From: Vitellaria paradoxa
Lineage: Eukaryota > Streptophyta > Magnoliopsida > Ericales > Sapotaceae
Assembly: GCA_019916065.1 (NCBI GenBank)
Contig: CM034234.1
Span: forward strand, 12,382,520 to 12,446,519
Reading direction: 5' to 3'
Length of the DNA: 64,000 bases
In this document: one piece after another, positions 25,012-36,348 of the stretch
Numbering within the stretch: position 1 is the first letter of the stretch
How the letters are laid out: every line of letters starts with the position of its first letter
The notes under the pieces: model-generated
What the model was told of the DNA's origin: nothing
What the model saw: the letters and a program-made list of their open reading frames with translations, nothing else
Database searches by the model: none
Program-made: the position numbers and the translations under genes

Positions 25012-25300
25012 TTCTATAATCCGTTAGGTTTTTACGACCCCATAAAAATAGTCGAAGTGAGTGTCATTCCGTAGTTTGGGAGTGAAATGATTTCTACAAT
25101 TCGTCAGAACGATTTCTACGATCCCATAAAAATAGTCATTTTCTACAATCCGTTAGGTTTTTACGACCCCATAAAAATAGTCGAAGTGAGTGTCATTCAG
25201 TAGTTTGGAAGTGAAATTGTTTCTACAATTCGTAAGAATAGTTTCTACGATCTCATAAAAATAGTCAAAATGAGTATCATTTAGTAACTTTGGAGTCTAT
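25012..25300. repeat. ~129-bp tandem repeat, about 2.2 copies
   Basis: CCGTTAGGTTTTTACGACCC occurs at 25,021 and 25,150. Within each unit, ACGATCCCATAAAAATAGTC is itself a sub-repeat. The array lies about 190 bp upstream of the retrotransposon insertion. Confidence 0.8.
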
Positions 25301-25487
25301 GGCAAGAATGGCAAAAAAAATTTTATTATTTAATTAACCGAATTCTAGTTATCGACTATTTTTTGAGAAGTATTGAATTTTTTCTGAACTTTGAGAAGGT
25401 AAGAATGTATAAAAATATATAGAGATTTTTAGAAGTTTTCAAAAATTTTTAGAGATTTGCACCAAAATTTGGTACTCCAAATGCACC

Positions 25488-25492
25488 CATTA
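25488..25492. repeat. Left target-site duplication of the gypsy element
   Basis: CATTA directly precedes the left LTR and is repeated at 37,773-37,777 directly after the right LTR, as expected for integrase-mediated insertion. Confidence 0.85.
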
Positions 25493-26409
25493 TGTTGGGC
25501 ATAATAATACTAAAGCTGTACTCTTGCCGAACAGGTTTAGTCCGGTGCCACGTGGCGTGGTGCCGAGCAAATTCACATAAGCCACTTAGCCACTTGCCGA
25601 ACACGTTCCGTTTGGACACGTGGCATCTTGCCGAACAACTGATTATTGGCACGAGGGTTCCACGTGAGTGATGTACGTGAGTACACGATTTAGAGTTAGT
25701 GCTCCAAAGAGTACCCTGAATCTTGACATCAATAAACAATGTATAACCACGTGGCTATAGCCGAGGAATCTAGTTTGCTCGGCATATACGTCGATGGCCA
25801 GTAAATGTCAAACTTAGGGCCCACAGCCTTTAAAGAAGGCTCATGACCATAAATGCATTTTAGTTAGGATTGAACTAGGTACTTGTCTCTGGAGATGTAA
25901 GGTACTTGTCTCTGGAAATGTAACTAAATCGGTCTATCTCGTTACGATTCGGTGGCTGATGCGACAAGAAGACAGTATGACCCTGAAATTCAGGATGTAA
26001 TGCCGTGTTAAACCACCAGAAGCATTAAATGAAAGGCACGGTGTATTTATGAGGGGTCTGAGACATTAAATGAAGGGGAAGGGCATTTAAAGCAAGAGTG
26101 TAAAAGAGGAACACGGCAGTGTGCGTAGTGTCGAGTCATAGGTATGCTGTAATCATTACTCAGACCACTATATATGGGTATACAACTGAATCACGGAGGT
26201 AAGCTGACTATTGCCAACTTAAACTTTGACTCCTTTATTTCCAGAAAACTTCTTTTGAGCGACTTGCTGACTTAATCATCGGAGGGTTTTCCGGCCTGAG
26301 ACCTCCTCTCCGGCCGTCACCTTTCTTTCTGTCTTTGTTCGGCAGGTCGGCGATTGCATTTCCGGTTGGCGTGGTCAGCAGTTCCGGCGGTAATTTCTGC
26401 TGCCGAACA
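25493..26409 (+). repeat. 5' LTR of the Tat element
   Basis: Ends with ...TGCCGAACA. Four palindromic G-boxes CACGTG lie at 25,549, 25,617, 25,661 and 25,748. A TATA-like TATATAT is at 26,169-26,175, and the motif TGCCGAAC/TGCCGAG recurs several times. The G-box is the core site for plant bZIP and bHLH factors. Position by position it matches the 3' LTR with a constant offset of 11,363. Confidence 0.93.
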
Positions 26410-26410
26410 T

Positions 26411-26428
26411 TTGGCGCCCACCGTGGGG
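26411..26428 (+). other. Primer-binding site
   Basis: TGGCGCCCACCGTGGGGC begins two bases after the 5' LTR. The leading TGG pairs with the CCA end of a tRNA. I did not assign the tRNA species. Confidence 0.75.
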
Positions 26429-26505
26429 CTCGTTGTCTAGCCCATCGTCGTGTTCACTAGCTTTTTTCTTGTTTCTTTGTTAAGTCTCCAGTATTTGTCT
26501 ACATA

Positions 26506-29500
26506 ATGACCTCAGGAGGAAACACTACCCCACCACCATCTCCACGGGCAGGAGACACTTCCACTCCTGCCAAAACTAAAGGGAGTGCGTTGGTTATCCG
26601 GACTCCAGGTCTGGAGTCCGCCCGGAAAAGAAAAACGGAGGATCCTCAGGTATTGAAACGGAGAGAAGAGTTGATGGCTAAGGCCAGTGAAAAGCAGGCA
26701 GAACTGGAGGAGATTCTGCTGGAATTGAGTAAGGAAAAGGGAAAACCCCCTGCTAGCCATACTGCTGATTCTGGTCAATCCGACTCGGAATCTGATGAAG
26801 GTTACGATGCTCTTTACGAGGACCCCACTGATGAGGATGACGGGGACACCCATGAACAGAAGGAGGTGCGCTCTCGCTCGCGACGTGATGTCTCTCCTTC
26901 TAGGAAGGACTCGCGCCGTGCTAAACCGGTCGCAAAACGTGACGTGAGATCCGATGTTGACGCGCCCATCAAAGCGCATCACCAAAGGAATTCCTCAAAA
27001 AAGATACTGGAGGCGTATTCAGAGGAGGCGGATAGCTCGGACCAAGAAGAGCTAACCTTAAAGCGTAAGAAAGCGGGAAAGGCAAGGATAGAAGACTGGG
27101 GGCAAGCAGAGGAATGGAGTGCTCAGGGCCAAAGCACACGAATGATGGCAAGGAAAGCCTTGGGGCGAATCTCTGCCTCCCCATTCGTCGATGAAATAAT
27201 TGATGCGGAGCCTCCGGAGAAATTCCAAACTCCGAGGCTTAATCTCTACGATGGGAGAACTGACCCCCTGGCCCACTACCGTCATTACATGCAGGCCATG
27301 ACGTTATGGAACAGTAACGACCACCTCATGTGCAAAGTATTCCCTTCTAGTTTGGGGGATACAGCGCTTCAGTGGTTCCATAAACTGCCCCCTGGCAGTA
27401 TTCAGTGTTGGCAGCAACTGGCGGAGGAGTTCGTTACCCGGTTTCTGGCTAACACAAAACAGCCTAAAACCGCTGACGCTCTCCTCACAATGAAAAGAAA
27501 GTCCGGGGAATCATTGAGAGATTATTCCCGCCGTTACCTGGAGCTCTACAACGAGGTGGGAGAATGCTCGGAGCAATTGGCGGTCACCTCGTTCAAATTG
27601 GGGTTGCGGAAGGAGGATAGGCTGTGGCTCTCCTTGACCAAAAAGCCAGCAGCCAACATGTCTGATCTTATGTGCCGAATCAAGAAATACGCCAAGGTGG
27701 AGGACGAGACACAGCCGGCCGAGCAGAAAGAGAGGAGATCCCAGGGCCAGACAAGAGAGAAAAGACGGGGAGACGGCCGCCGATTCATTGACGAGGGGAA
27801 GTCAGTCTTCGAAGCGGTTAATACGGTGTTCAAAGAGCCAATCTTCAAGATCCTTCCCCAAATAAAAAATAGGCCATATTTCAGATGGCCCGGAAAGCTG
27901 CCGGATTTCCCTGGAAAGGAGAATTCCAAAAACTACTGCGCGTATCACCAAGACAAGGGACATCGTACCGGAGCCTGCCGATCGCTACGACATCATCTGG
28001 AGGAATTGGTGCGCAGAGGCCACCTTAAAGAGTTCGTCGATGAGGGCAGAACCAGAGAAGCAGCCCCACAGGATAGAGAGCCAAGGAGGCAACGAGAAGA
28101 GACTGCCGAGGAGGAGGCAGCCGAAGAGGCACAACCCCCACCAAGGGCCAGGGCGCGCAGAGATGTCCCGAGACCTGCAGTCATCCACGTGATTCATATG
28201 GAACGACGACCCCAGAGTGTCATCAATCATGCCCCTAATCCACCAAGCAAAGAAATTTTGGGCGTCGCGGGTCAGCCGAGCAAGCGCCCAAGGACAGCCG
28301 CAATGGAGGAAATCACTTTTCATGAAGACGAGCATCCTGGTGTTCAGCTGCCGCACAATGATGCCCTAGTGGTTACTCTGGTCATGTTTAATTCAGAAGT
28401 AAGGAGAATCCTGGTAGATGCAGGAAGCTCAACAGAAGTTATGTTCCTGAGCTTATTTAAGAAGCTCGGACTAACTGAAGAAGATCTGGAACCGGCAGAA
28501 TGCCCACTAATAGGATTCAATTCTGCTCCAGTCTGGCCTCTGGGCAGAGTTGTCATTCCTGTCCGCGTGGGTCCGGTGGAGCAAGAGGTTGAGTTCACCG
28601 TTGTGGATTCCCCTTCTTCCTACAATGCTATAGTAGGGAGATCGTGGATTCACGCTCTGAAGGCGATCCCCTCAACCTACCACCAAGTGCTGAAGTTCCC
28701 CTATTGCGGGGAAGTGATTTCTATTTTGGGGGATCAGAATACCTCCCAAAAGTGTTTCTCTGCAGCTTTAAAGTCCAAAATGATCCCCGAACAAGTCCAG
28801 CTGGCGGAACTACCTGAGGACACACCAAAGATCGATGATGTCGGTGGTGATCCGCAGATGAAAGCAACAGAGGGTTTGGAGAAATATCAAATTGGCCCGG
28901 TTCAGGATGATAAATTCTTCCTGATCGGCGCCAACCTGAGCGCCGAGGAAAAACTAGAGCTAACGGAGATGCTTTTTAAGAATATCAGAACGTTCGCCTG
29001 GACTCCACACGAAATGCCAGGCATTTCCCCCGAAGTCATGACTCATAAGTTGAATGTGAATCCGGAGGTAAAGCCTGTGGTACAAAAAGCGAGGCGATCA
29101 GCTTTGCAACACGCAGAAGCTGTCATTGAGGAGGTCGGCCGACTGTTAGAGGCGGAGGCCATTCGGGAGGTCTCATACCCGGAGTGGTTAGCTAACACGG
29201 TCGTGGTCAAGAAGAAGAATGGGAAGTGGAGAGTTTGCGTAGACTACACAGACCTGAACAAGGCCTGCCCTAAGGATCCATTCCCTCTGCCAAAGATTGA
29301 CCAACTCGTTGATTCTACTGCTGGATGTTCCAGGATGTCGTTCCTGGACGCCTATAGGGGATATCACCAAATCCCTATGTTCGGCCCTGATGAGGAAAAA
29401 ACTTCTTTCATAACCCCGCGAGGCATATATTGTTATAGAGTTATGCCATTCGGGCTGAAGAACGCTGGAGCCACCTATCAACGGCTGGTTACAAAGATAT

Positions 29501-29913
29501 TCAAAAAAGACCTCGGGCAGACGATGGAAGTCTACATTGATGATATGGTGGTAAAAAGCAAGGAGCCGAACACACACCTCCAACATCTCCAACATGTTTT
29601 CTCTACCCTTGATCGGTATGGGTTAAAATTAAATGCTGTCAAGTGTGCCTTCGGAGTTGGCTCGGGTAAATTTTTGGGCCACTTGGTGAGCAGAAGGGGA
29701 ATTGAGGCTGATCCCGAGCAAATACGTGCCATCCAATCTGTTTCGCCCCCGCGCACAAAAAAGGAGGTACAGAAGCTCACAGGGATGGTGGCGGCACTCA
29801 ACCGGTTTATTAGCAGATCATCCGACAAGTGCCGGCCATTCTTTAGGCTGCTCAAAGGGGCCAATAAGATGCAATGGGATGCTGAGGCAGGATGCGGCAC
29901 TGGAAAAACTTAA
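26506..29913 (+). CDS. gag-protease-reverse transcriptase part of the Tat polyprotein
   Basis: An 1135-aa frame starting at the first ATG after the primer site. The N-terminus is charged and disordered. The retrotransposon gag domain (about residues 240-400) includes KRKSGESLRDYSRRYLELYN. A Cys/His motif CAYHQDKGHRTGAC (478-491) resembles the gag zinc motif of this group. The aspartic protease active site is VDAGSS with Asp638. The reverse transcriptase has CVDYTDLNKACPKDPFPLP, MPFGLKNAGATYQ and the catalytic YIDDM (Tyr1010, Asp1012, Asp1013). The frame leaves pol shortly after the RT connection segment and ends in an out-of-frame tail at 29,911-29,913. The true continuation is one frame over, so a +1 shift occurs at about 29,889-29,892 near a GG pair. 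This could be an inserted base, a sequencing error, or less likely programmed frameshifting. Confidence 0.93.
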   Translation: MTSGGNTTPPPSPRAGDTSTPAKTKGSALVIRTPGLESARKRKTEDPQVLKRREELMAKASEKQAELEEILLELSKEKGKPPASHTADSGQSDSESDEGYDALYEDPTDEDDGDTHEQKEVRSRSRRDVSPSRKDSRRAKPVAKRDVRSDVDAPIKAHHQRNSSKKILEAYSEEADSSDQEELTLKRKKAGKARIEDWGQAEEWSAQGQSTRMMARKALGRISASPFVDEIIDAEPPEKFQTPRLNLYDGRTDPLAHYRHYMQAMTLWNSNDHLMCKVFPSSLGDTALQWFHKLPPGSIQCWQQLAEEFVTRFLANTKQPKTADALLTMKRKSGESLRDYSRRYLELYNEVGECSEQLAVTSFKLGLRKEDRLWLSLTKKPAANMSDLMCRIKKYAKVEDETQPAEQKERRSQGQTREKRRGDGRRFIDEGKSVFEAVNTVFKEPIFKILPQIKNRPYFRWPGKLPDFPGKENSKNYCAYHQDKGHRTGACRSLRHHLEELVRRGHLKEFVDEGRTREAAPQDREPRRQREETAEEEAAEEAQPPPRARARRDVPRPAVIHVIHMERRPQSVINHAPNPPSKEILGVAGQPSKRPRTAAMEEITFHEDEHPGVQLPHNDALVVTLVMFNSEVRRILVDAGSSTEVMFLSLFKKLGLTEEDLEPAECPLIGFNSAPVWPLGRVVIPVRVGPVEQEVEFTVVDSPSSYNAIVGRSWIHALKAIPSTYHQVLKFPYCGEVISILGDQNTSQKCFSAALKSKMIPEQVQLAELPEDTPKIDDVGGDPQMKATEGLEKYQIGPVQDDKFFLIGANLSAEEKLELTEMLFKNIRTFAWTPHEMPGISPEVMTHKLNVNPEVKPVVQKARRSALQHAEAVIEEVGRLLEAEAIREVSYPEWLANTVVVKKKNGKWRVCVDYTDLNKACPKDPFPLPKIDQLVDSTAGCSRMSFLDAYRGYHQIPMFGPDEEKTSFITPRGIYCYRVMPFGLKNAGATYQRLVTKIFKKDLGQTMEVYIDDMVVKSKEPNTHLQHLQHVFSTLDRYGLKLNAVKCAFGVGSGKFLGHLVSRRGIEADPEQIRAIQSVSPPRTKKEVQKLTGMVAALNRFISRSSDKCRPFFRLLKGANKMQWDAEAGCGTGKT

Positions 29914-32128
29914 AGAATACCTAACAACTGTCCCAATATTGTCAACACCGCAGCCGGGGGATATTTTGCAGCTATATCTGGCAGTCTCAGAGCATGCAGT
30001 CAGTGCCGTCTTGCTGAGAGAGCAACAAGGGAAGCAGCATCCTATTTACTATGTGAGCAAAACAATGCAAGGAGCAGAGACTAGATATCTGCCCCTAGAA
30101 AAGTTGACCCTGGCACTAATAATGGCATCCAGGAAGCTAGCCCATTATTTCCATGCACACACCATTCAAGTTGTCACCGATCAGCCAATTGGCCATGTTT
30201 TAAAGAGGGCTGATGTATCGGGCCGACTAGCAAAGTGGGCAGTTTCCCTTGGCGCATTCGACATAAAGTTTGTCCCAAGAACCGCGATAAAGGCTCAGGT
30301 CCTGGCCGATTTTGTAGCGGAATTTTCCACACCGGCTTGTGGTCAGACAAAAGAAGTATGGCATGTTGAAATAAAGTCTGCCCCGGCCGAACATAATGAG
30401 GCCGAGCAAACTTGGCAAATCGAGGTTGATGGGTCTTCGACTAGAAAAGGAGGCGGCGTAGGCATAGTTCTGACTACACCAGAAGGGGTCTCAATAGAAT
30501 ATGCAATAAAACTCGAGTTCGAAGTCACTAATAATGAGGCGGAGTATGAAGCTCTCTTGGCTGGACTCGACATTGCTCGGCGCCTGATGGCAGATGATAT
30601 CGTAGTAAGGACTGACTCTCAGTTGGTTGCTAACCAGCTGAAGGGTGAGTATGTGGCTAGAAGCGAAAAGATGGCAGAGTATCTAGAAGCAGCAAAGAAG
30701 AGAATCGAAGGCTTCAATAAAGCTAGCGTGGAGCTCATTGGCAGGGATCATAACGCTCATGCTGATGCACTTGCAACGCTAGCTGCCTCTTCTCGAATAA
30801 GGCTAACTGACCAGGTCTTTATGGAAGTCATAAAAAGGCCGAGCATAACGAAAGACGTAGAGGTAATGTGTGCTGACCGAGCCCCATCTTGGATGGATTC
30901 AATCATTACTTACTTGAAGGACGGAACACTTCCCGAAAACAAAACAGAAGCAAAGAAGCTAAGAATAAAAGCCACCAGGTTTTGGCTCTCTCCCGATCTG
31001 AAGTTATACAAAAAGTCATTCACAGGACCCTATCTCCTTTGTGTTCATCCCGATAAAGTGCAAGACTTTCTTTACGAGCTTCATGAAGGTGTCTGTGGAG
31101 CACATACTGGGGGCAGATCACTGGCGCACCGAGCAATTACTCAAGGGTATTGGTGGCCGAAGATGGGATATGACGCTCAGGCCTATGTTCGGAAATGCAA
31201 GAAATGTCAGAAGTTCGCTCCCATTCCTCATCAGCCGGCCCAGGAACTCAGCCCGCTTACCAGCCCTTGGCCGTTCGCTCAATGGGGACTTGATATTGTG
31301 GGGCCTCTGCCTTCCGCTTCGGGAAATAGAAAGTTCTTAGTGGTCGGCACCGACTACTTTACTAAGTGGGTGGAAGCAGAACCCCTAGCTCACATCAAAG
31401 ATGCTGATACCATTCGATTTATTTGGAAGAACATCATTACCAGGTATGGCATCCCTAGGACACTTATTTCCGACAATGGGACGCAATTTGACAGTGCCCA
31501 GTTTAGGGAATATTGTTCTAGGTATGGAATCAAGAATGTTTACTCTACACCTGCTTACCCCCAAAGCAATGGTCAAGCTGAAGCTACAAACAAAGTCATT
31601 CTCAATGGGATTAAGAAAAGACTGGAAGCGGCAAAAGGAAGATGGGTGGATGAATTGCCATCAGTACTGTGGACCTACCGAACTACCCCTAGAAGATCAA
31701 CCGGAGAATCTCCCTTCTCTCTGGCTTACGGTGTTGAAGCCGTCATACCCTTAGAAGTTGGCCTCCCGAGCATCAGAACTCTATCATTTGACAGAGGGGA
31801 GAATGATCAAGCTATGGGAATAAGCCTGGATCTAATTGATGAAAGAAGGGAACTGGCAGCACTAAGGTTGGCCAACTACCAGCAAGAGACAAGGAAGAAA
31901 TTCAATAAAGGGGTCAGACGTAGAGAATTCCGTACTGGCGATTGGGTGCTGAGAAAATTGATGGGAAGCAGGAAAGATCAAACTGAAGGAAAGCTAGGAG
32001 CTAATTGGGAAGGACCATTCACCGTCTCTGAGGTGCTCGGCAATGGCGCCTACAAGTTAATTGACATGGAGGGAAAGCCAATCAAAAGGCCGTGGAATAT
32101 AGCCCATCTAAAGTTGTACTATCATTAA
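29892..32128 (+). CDS. RNase H - second RNase H - integrase part of the Tat polyprotein
   Basis: This continues pol in the next frame from about 29,892; the frame is open further upstream (from 29,702) but that part is not pol. First comes the RT-linked RNase H (YVSKTMQGAETRYLPLEK). A second RNase H follows (IEVDGSSTRKGGG with Asp near 30,428, NNEAEYEALLAGL, RTDSQLV, HNAHADALA), diagnostic of the Tat lineage. The integrase has an HHCC zinc domain (CGAHTGG..., CKKCQKF). Its DDE catalytic core has Asp in GLDIVG (31,292), Asp in SDNGTQF (31,472) and Glu in GQAEAT (31,580). The C-terminal part ends in WEGPFTV and IAHLKLYYH before the stop at 32,126-32,128. No internal stops are present. Confidence 0.93.
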
Positions 32129-32269
32129 TTTTTTCTTCACATTTGTTGACTAAAGACTTTGTATGTATATTGAAAAGCAATCCTTTTTCAAAGCAAAAGC
32201 AAACTCAAAAGCTTGAAGATCACTTTCTGCTCAACAAAAAGACGTCACATCACTTTGGGTGGTGGCATG

Positions 32270-32910
32270 GAAAAAGCCAGGCTCGGCTTCCCGAGCATTG
32301 ATACGGGAAGAACGCCCCATCTCCATCGACGTTGACACAATCCTGGTTTGTTTATTGACCAGGAAATGCTCTTTAGACTGAGATTCAATTCCTCGGTCTT
32401 CTGAAAAGAATTATCAAAAGAAACCACGCTCGGCTTGCCCAGCGTTGGTACAATCCTGGTTTGTTTATTGACCAGGAAATGCTCCTTAGACTGAGATTCA
32501 ATTACTCGGTCTTCTGAAAAGAATTATCAAAAGAAACCACGCTCGGCTTGCCCAGCGTTGGTACAATCCTGGTTTGCTTATTGACCAGGAAATGCTCTTT
32601 AGACTGAGATTCAATTCCTCGGTCTTCTGAAAAGAATTATCAAAAGAAACCACGCTCGGCTTGCCCAGCGTTGGTACAATCTTGGTTTGTTTATTGACCA
32701 GGAAATGCTCTTTAGACTGAGATTCAATTCCTCGGTCTTCTGAAAAGAATTATCAAAAGAAACCACGCTCGGCTTGCCCAGCGTTGGTACAATCTTGGTT
32801 TGTTTATTGACCAGGAAATGCTCTTTAGATTGAGATTCAACTCCTCAGTCCCCTGAAAAGAATTATCAAAAGAAATCCATGCTCGGTTTGCCGACCATTG
32901 GTACAAAGAG
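32270..32910 (+). repeat. 113-bp minisatellite inside the Tat element
   Basis: Five anchor points of the phrase TCCTGG/TCTTGGTTTG...TTATTGACCAGG lie at 32,341, 32,454, 32,567, 32,680 and 32,793, exactly 113 bp apart. A decayed unit follows. Each unit includes GCTCGGCTTGCCCAGCGTTGG. Tandem repeats between pol and the 3' LTR are known in Tat-lineage elements. Confidence 0.9.
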
Positions 32911-33753
32911 AACCCACATCATTTCTGATGGTGGCCCAATCTTGATTCATTCATCTACTAGAAACGATTTTTTCTAAAAAATCAAGATTCGATTCCTTGG
33001 TTTGTTAATTGGAAGCAAAAGAAGCATGTTCTAAAGAGCACAACGCCAGTATCAACATAATGGTACACATTTCGCGATGCTCGGCATGAGACTAAAAAGC
33101 GAAGATTTGTCAGAAGATAGTTACCCCCGTTATTATGAGAAAGAGGACAGCCGAACTTATCGAGGTATGTGAGATTTATTAAAGTTATGCCTCTTTAACA
33201 AGAACTTGAAGTTATTTTACGACAAGCAAATTACTACATGAGCTTGTTACCTCTGAAGGGTTTACTATTTAAAGTATTTTTGCTAGAAGTTGTGGTTGCT
33301 CGGCAAAGTGGTACAAATGCAGACACCATACATACTTCAATATAAAGCATAAAATATACAAATGGAAAGACAGATTGTTAAAAGGAAACAATTCAAAAGC
33401 TTTCATTACATGCCTTAGAGTTCGATTACAATACATTTTACATAACTGTTAATCAAAGAAGATATCCTAAATCTAAGATGAGACATTAACATTTGTTGTA
33501 AGGGTTTGTAGCTATTTCGTGGGAGAAAACGTCTAGGTACTCCTGGGCTGCGCTCCTTATAATTCTGTCAGCAAACCAGTTAAGGCATTCTTCAATCAAT
33601 TCATCGGCAGTTCTAAAGAAACAAAGACAGAGAAAAATAAAACAAAATTAGACAGAAGTCAAACTGCTTTCATTCACTTGAAGTTAAAAGTCTTATATTA
33701 CATCCAAAAAAAAAAAAAAAAACAAATAATAATAAAAATTTATACAAGAAGGC
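32911..33753. other. Tat element interior, non-coding
   Basis: No coding region. It probably contains the 3' untranslated part of the antisense gene (minus strand). An A16-17 run lies at about 33,706-33,722. Confidence 0.5.
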
Positions 33754-36348
33754 TCACTTCTCTCCTCCCTTAGTGGGATCTCTCTCCACTACTAGATCAA
33801 TCTGTCCAGGCGCCTGCGAGATGTCCTTCTGGGCACTGTCCACCTCAACCTCTCCCTCCTCAATTGTTTCTTCGGCAGTATGAATTGAGGGAGTTTGAGG
33901 TGGACGCTCAAAGCTGAACTGGGGAATTGGGCGTTCGGGATCAGGATAAGGGACCTCCTTGTATATGGGATTGGTGGGATCAACGTTGTTCTTCTTCATT
34001 GCAGCCTCCCAACCCTCAAGAAAGAAGTCGTTGTGAGCATCCCTCATCTGATCCACGCAATCGTTAATCTGGGCTTCCACCTCAGCTTTGGCTTTGTCCT
34101 CGGCTTCTTGGAGGGCAGCTTCCTTCTCTGCCAGGGCTCGAGTCTTCAGTGCAAGTTCTGCCCGAAGTTTGACAAGCTCCTGCTTTGATCTCTCTTGCTC
34201 GGCCCTGGAAGCCTCCAACTCCTTGATGAGTAACTCCTGCCCAGTCTTCATGGAGGACAACTCAATCTCGGCCGTGGAAAGTTTGCCCTTGACCATTAAA
34301 AGCTCCTCGTCTTTATGATTTAGGATCTTATCCATTGACTGCACACGAGCTATGCTTCCAGCAACTTGGCCAAGGGCAGTGTTGAGTTGATGCTCAATCT
34401 CTTTATTTTCGTCCTGAAGCTGACTCCTCTCTTTTGCCAGAGCGTCATTGCTGGATTGGAGATTCTTATTCTCCTTCTCCAAGGACCTCACGCTTGATTT
34501 CAACTCCCTTATTTCTGTTTTATCCAGCTCGGCTCTGGTTTCGAATGTTCGGCTCCTGGCAATCAACTCCATTGTGTGGAGAGAAGTCTGCAGAAAGAAC
34601 AGAAAGTTAGGAAAAACTATAATAAGGAAAGGATTCACATAAAGGAATATTATAGTACTTACAGAGATGATGTTCTTCATCAGAGTTTTGTGGATCTCCT
34701 CCGTCCTATTCTTCCTCGTATTAAGAACGTCCCGAGGAGGGAGGATACCCTTGAGATACTCCTCGGCGTGGTTGAAGGCAGTGTCTTGGATAGTGAAGGG
34801 ACGGCCTTGAGGATGTTCGAGACTGGGAATGAGGATTTCTGGAATGAACGGAGGGGAGTCTCGAACCGGATTGGCCGGATATTCGATGGCTAGAGGCACG
34901 GGCCCAACGGGTTGAGCAGGTAACGGCTCGGAGGTTCTCGGTGGTGCGTCTTTCGTGGGTGGCACGACCTTGGGAGGTGCTGGCCCCCTCGCGGCGTCCT
35001 CCTTCGATAGCTTCGCCTGCTCGGCCGTTGGAGCCGCGTCCGTAGATTGTGTCCTGGCCCTCTTCTGCTCAGGAGGGCCAGATGGCCTCTTTTGAGCTGC
35101 CTCCTGCTCCTTCCCCTTCTCCATTTTGACCTTCGTTATTTGCTCGGCAGTAGAAGGAGCAGGGGCACTCCCCTCACCAGTCTTCCTCTTCCCAACGGCC
35201 TTTTGCTCGTCCGCCTTCTTTTTCTGGGCCTCTCCGGCCCTTTGCCCTTTTGCCTTAGCCATGGCGAGCTTCTTGTAATCGATCTTTGGGGCCATCACTT
35301 CTTCTTCTTCCCCTTCTGAATCTGAAAAGTAATCGAAGGCAGGGGGTATCTCAACTTCTTCCTCTTCCTCTTCCTCCTCGTCCAAAAGAACAAAATGTCG
35401 CTTCCTCGGCTGTTCAGAAGGCTCAGGAACTGCAGCTCGAGGGGTTTGAGCTTGCTCGGCAACAAGTGGGATGGCGAATGGAGGGGGGCGAGTCCACCCT
35501 GGATGCCTTAAGGCGTAATAGTTCTCTTTCTCTTCAGCAGAAGCTCGAAACCACCACTGAAGACGCCTAATAGCCTCCGAAGTTGCGAAACCTTGAGGAG
35601 GGGCAATGAATGTCTGGTGAGAAGGGGTGAAGTTGAACAAAATCGGAACTGCTCTGGCAAAGGGATAGAGATCTGGACCCCCGAGGAATTTGAACACCTC
35701 CTTCAAGTGGTCCTTGTCAGCACGAATGCCAGTAGCCCAGAACTTCTTTAGCTGAACACCTGCACAGATATTAAATCAAACAGTTAGTATGCTTAGAAAT
35801 GAGGGTAAAGAAGAATAAGAACTGGTAGGATTTGAAATCAACCAACCTGGGCCCAAAGAAACCCGAGGGACGATTGGAAAACGATCTTCGTCTGGATCGT
35901 GTGTCCAGTGACCTGTGACGACGCACAGGTCACTTTCTGACTTAATCGTATCAGGCAGCATGTGGACCAAGGCCTTTTCTGGTCGGGATTTCAGGTACCA
36001 CCTGTTCTCATCCTTCCTCACCTTCTGGATTGAGTAACAGTAAAGAAGATCGTACTCGGATATGTGGAATCCGTATCGCCTGTTTATTTCTATCACCCCA
36101 TTAACGATTCTATAAAAGTTATGGGTGAGGTTCCTAGGGCCAAGGTCCAGAATGCTCATCATAGAGCGAAGAAAGGGGTGCAGGGGGAACCTAAGGCCAC
36201 CTTCGGTGATTGCCACTATGGGGAATTCCCCTGTTTCACGCTCGCCTTGTTCGGCGAGCCTAATACCTACGTTCTGAGGAATCTGGTATTTTTCCTTAAA
36301 AATCCTAACCTTTTCCTCAGAACTTAGCTCGTTCGCGAGTCTACCCAT
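33754..36348 (-). CDS. Spliced antisense extra gene of the Tat retrotransposon
   Basis: On the strand opposite gag-pol, three exons join in phase: 36,348-35,847, 35,759-34,663 and 34,587-33,754, for 810 aa. Intron 1 (87 nt) has donor CAG|GTTGGT and acceptor TGTGCAG. Intron 2 (75 nt) has TCT|GTAAGTACT and TTTCTGCAG; it lacks stops and is a multiple of three, so retention would keep the frame. The N-terminal region (GGLRFPLHPFLRSMMSIL...) resembles the 'putative gypsy type transposon' family (Transposase_28, PF04195). The middle is acidic then Lys/Glu/Pro-rich, and the C-terminal third is a long coiled coil (about residues 440-640 by sequence). Extra genes at this place and orientation are known in Grande/RIRE2-like Tat elements; their function is unknown. 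It is not an ordinary host gene, since it lies between the two LTRs. Confidence 0.85.

Noticed and set aside
25449..25739. 96-aa minus frame in the 5' LTR (also 36,809-37,102 in the 3' LTR)
   Set aside because: It is duplicated only because the LTRs are duplicated. No codon-level or family evidence for a gene.
26512..29900. Several 60-157-aa minus frames opposite gag-pol
   Set aside because: Shadows of the strongly coding plus strand; none has recognisable motifs.
32270..32910. Regular repeats as a CRISPR-like array
   Set aside because: Units are 113-bp tandem copies with no repeat-spacer structure, in a plant retrotransposon.
33754..36348. Antisense gene as an ordinary host gene
   Set aside because: It lies between two identical LTRs, and its place and orientation match known extra genes of Tat elements.
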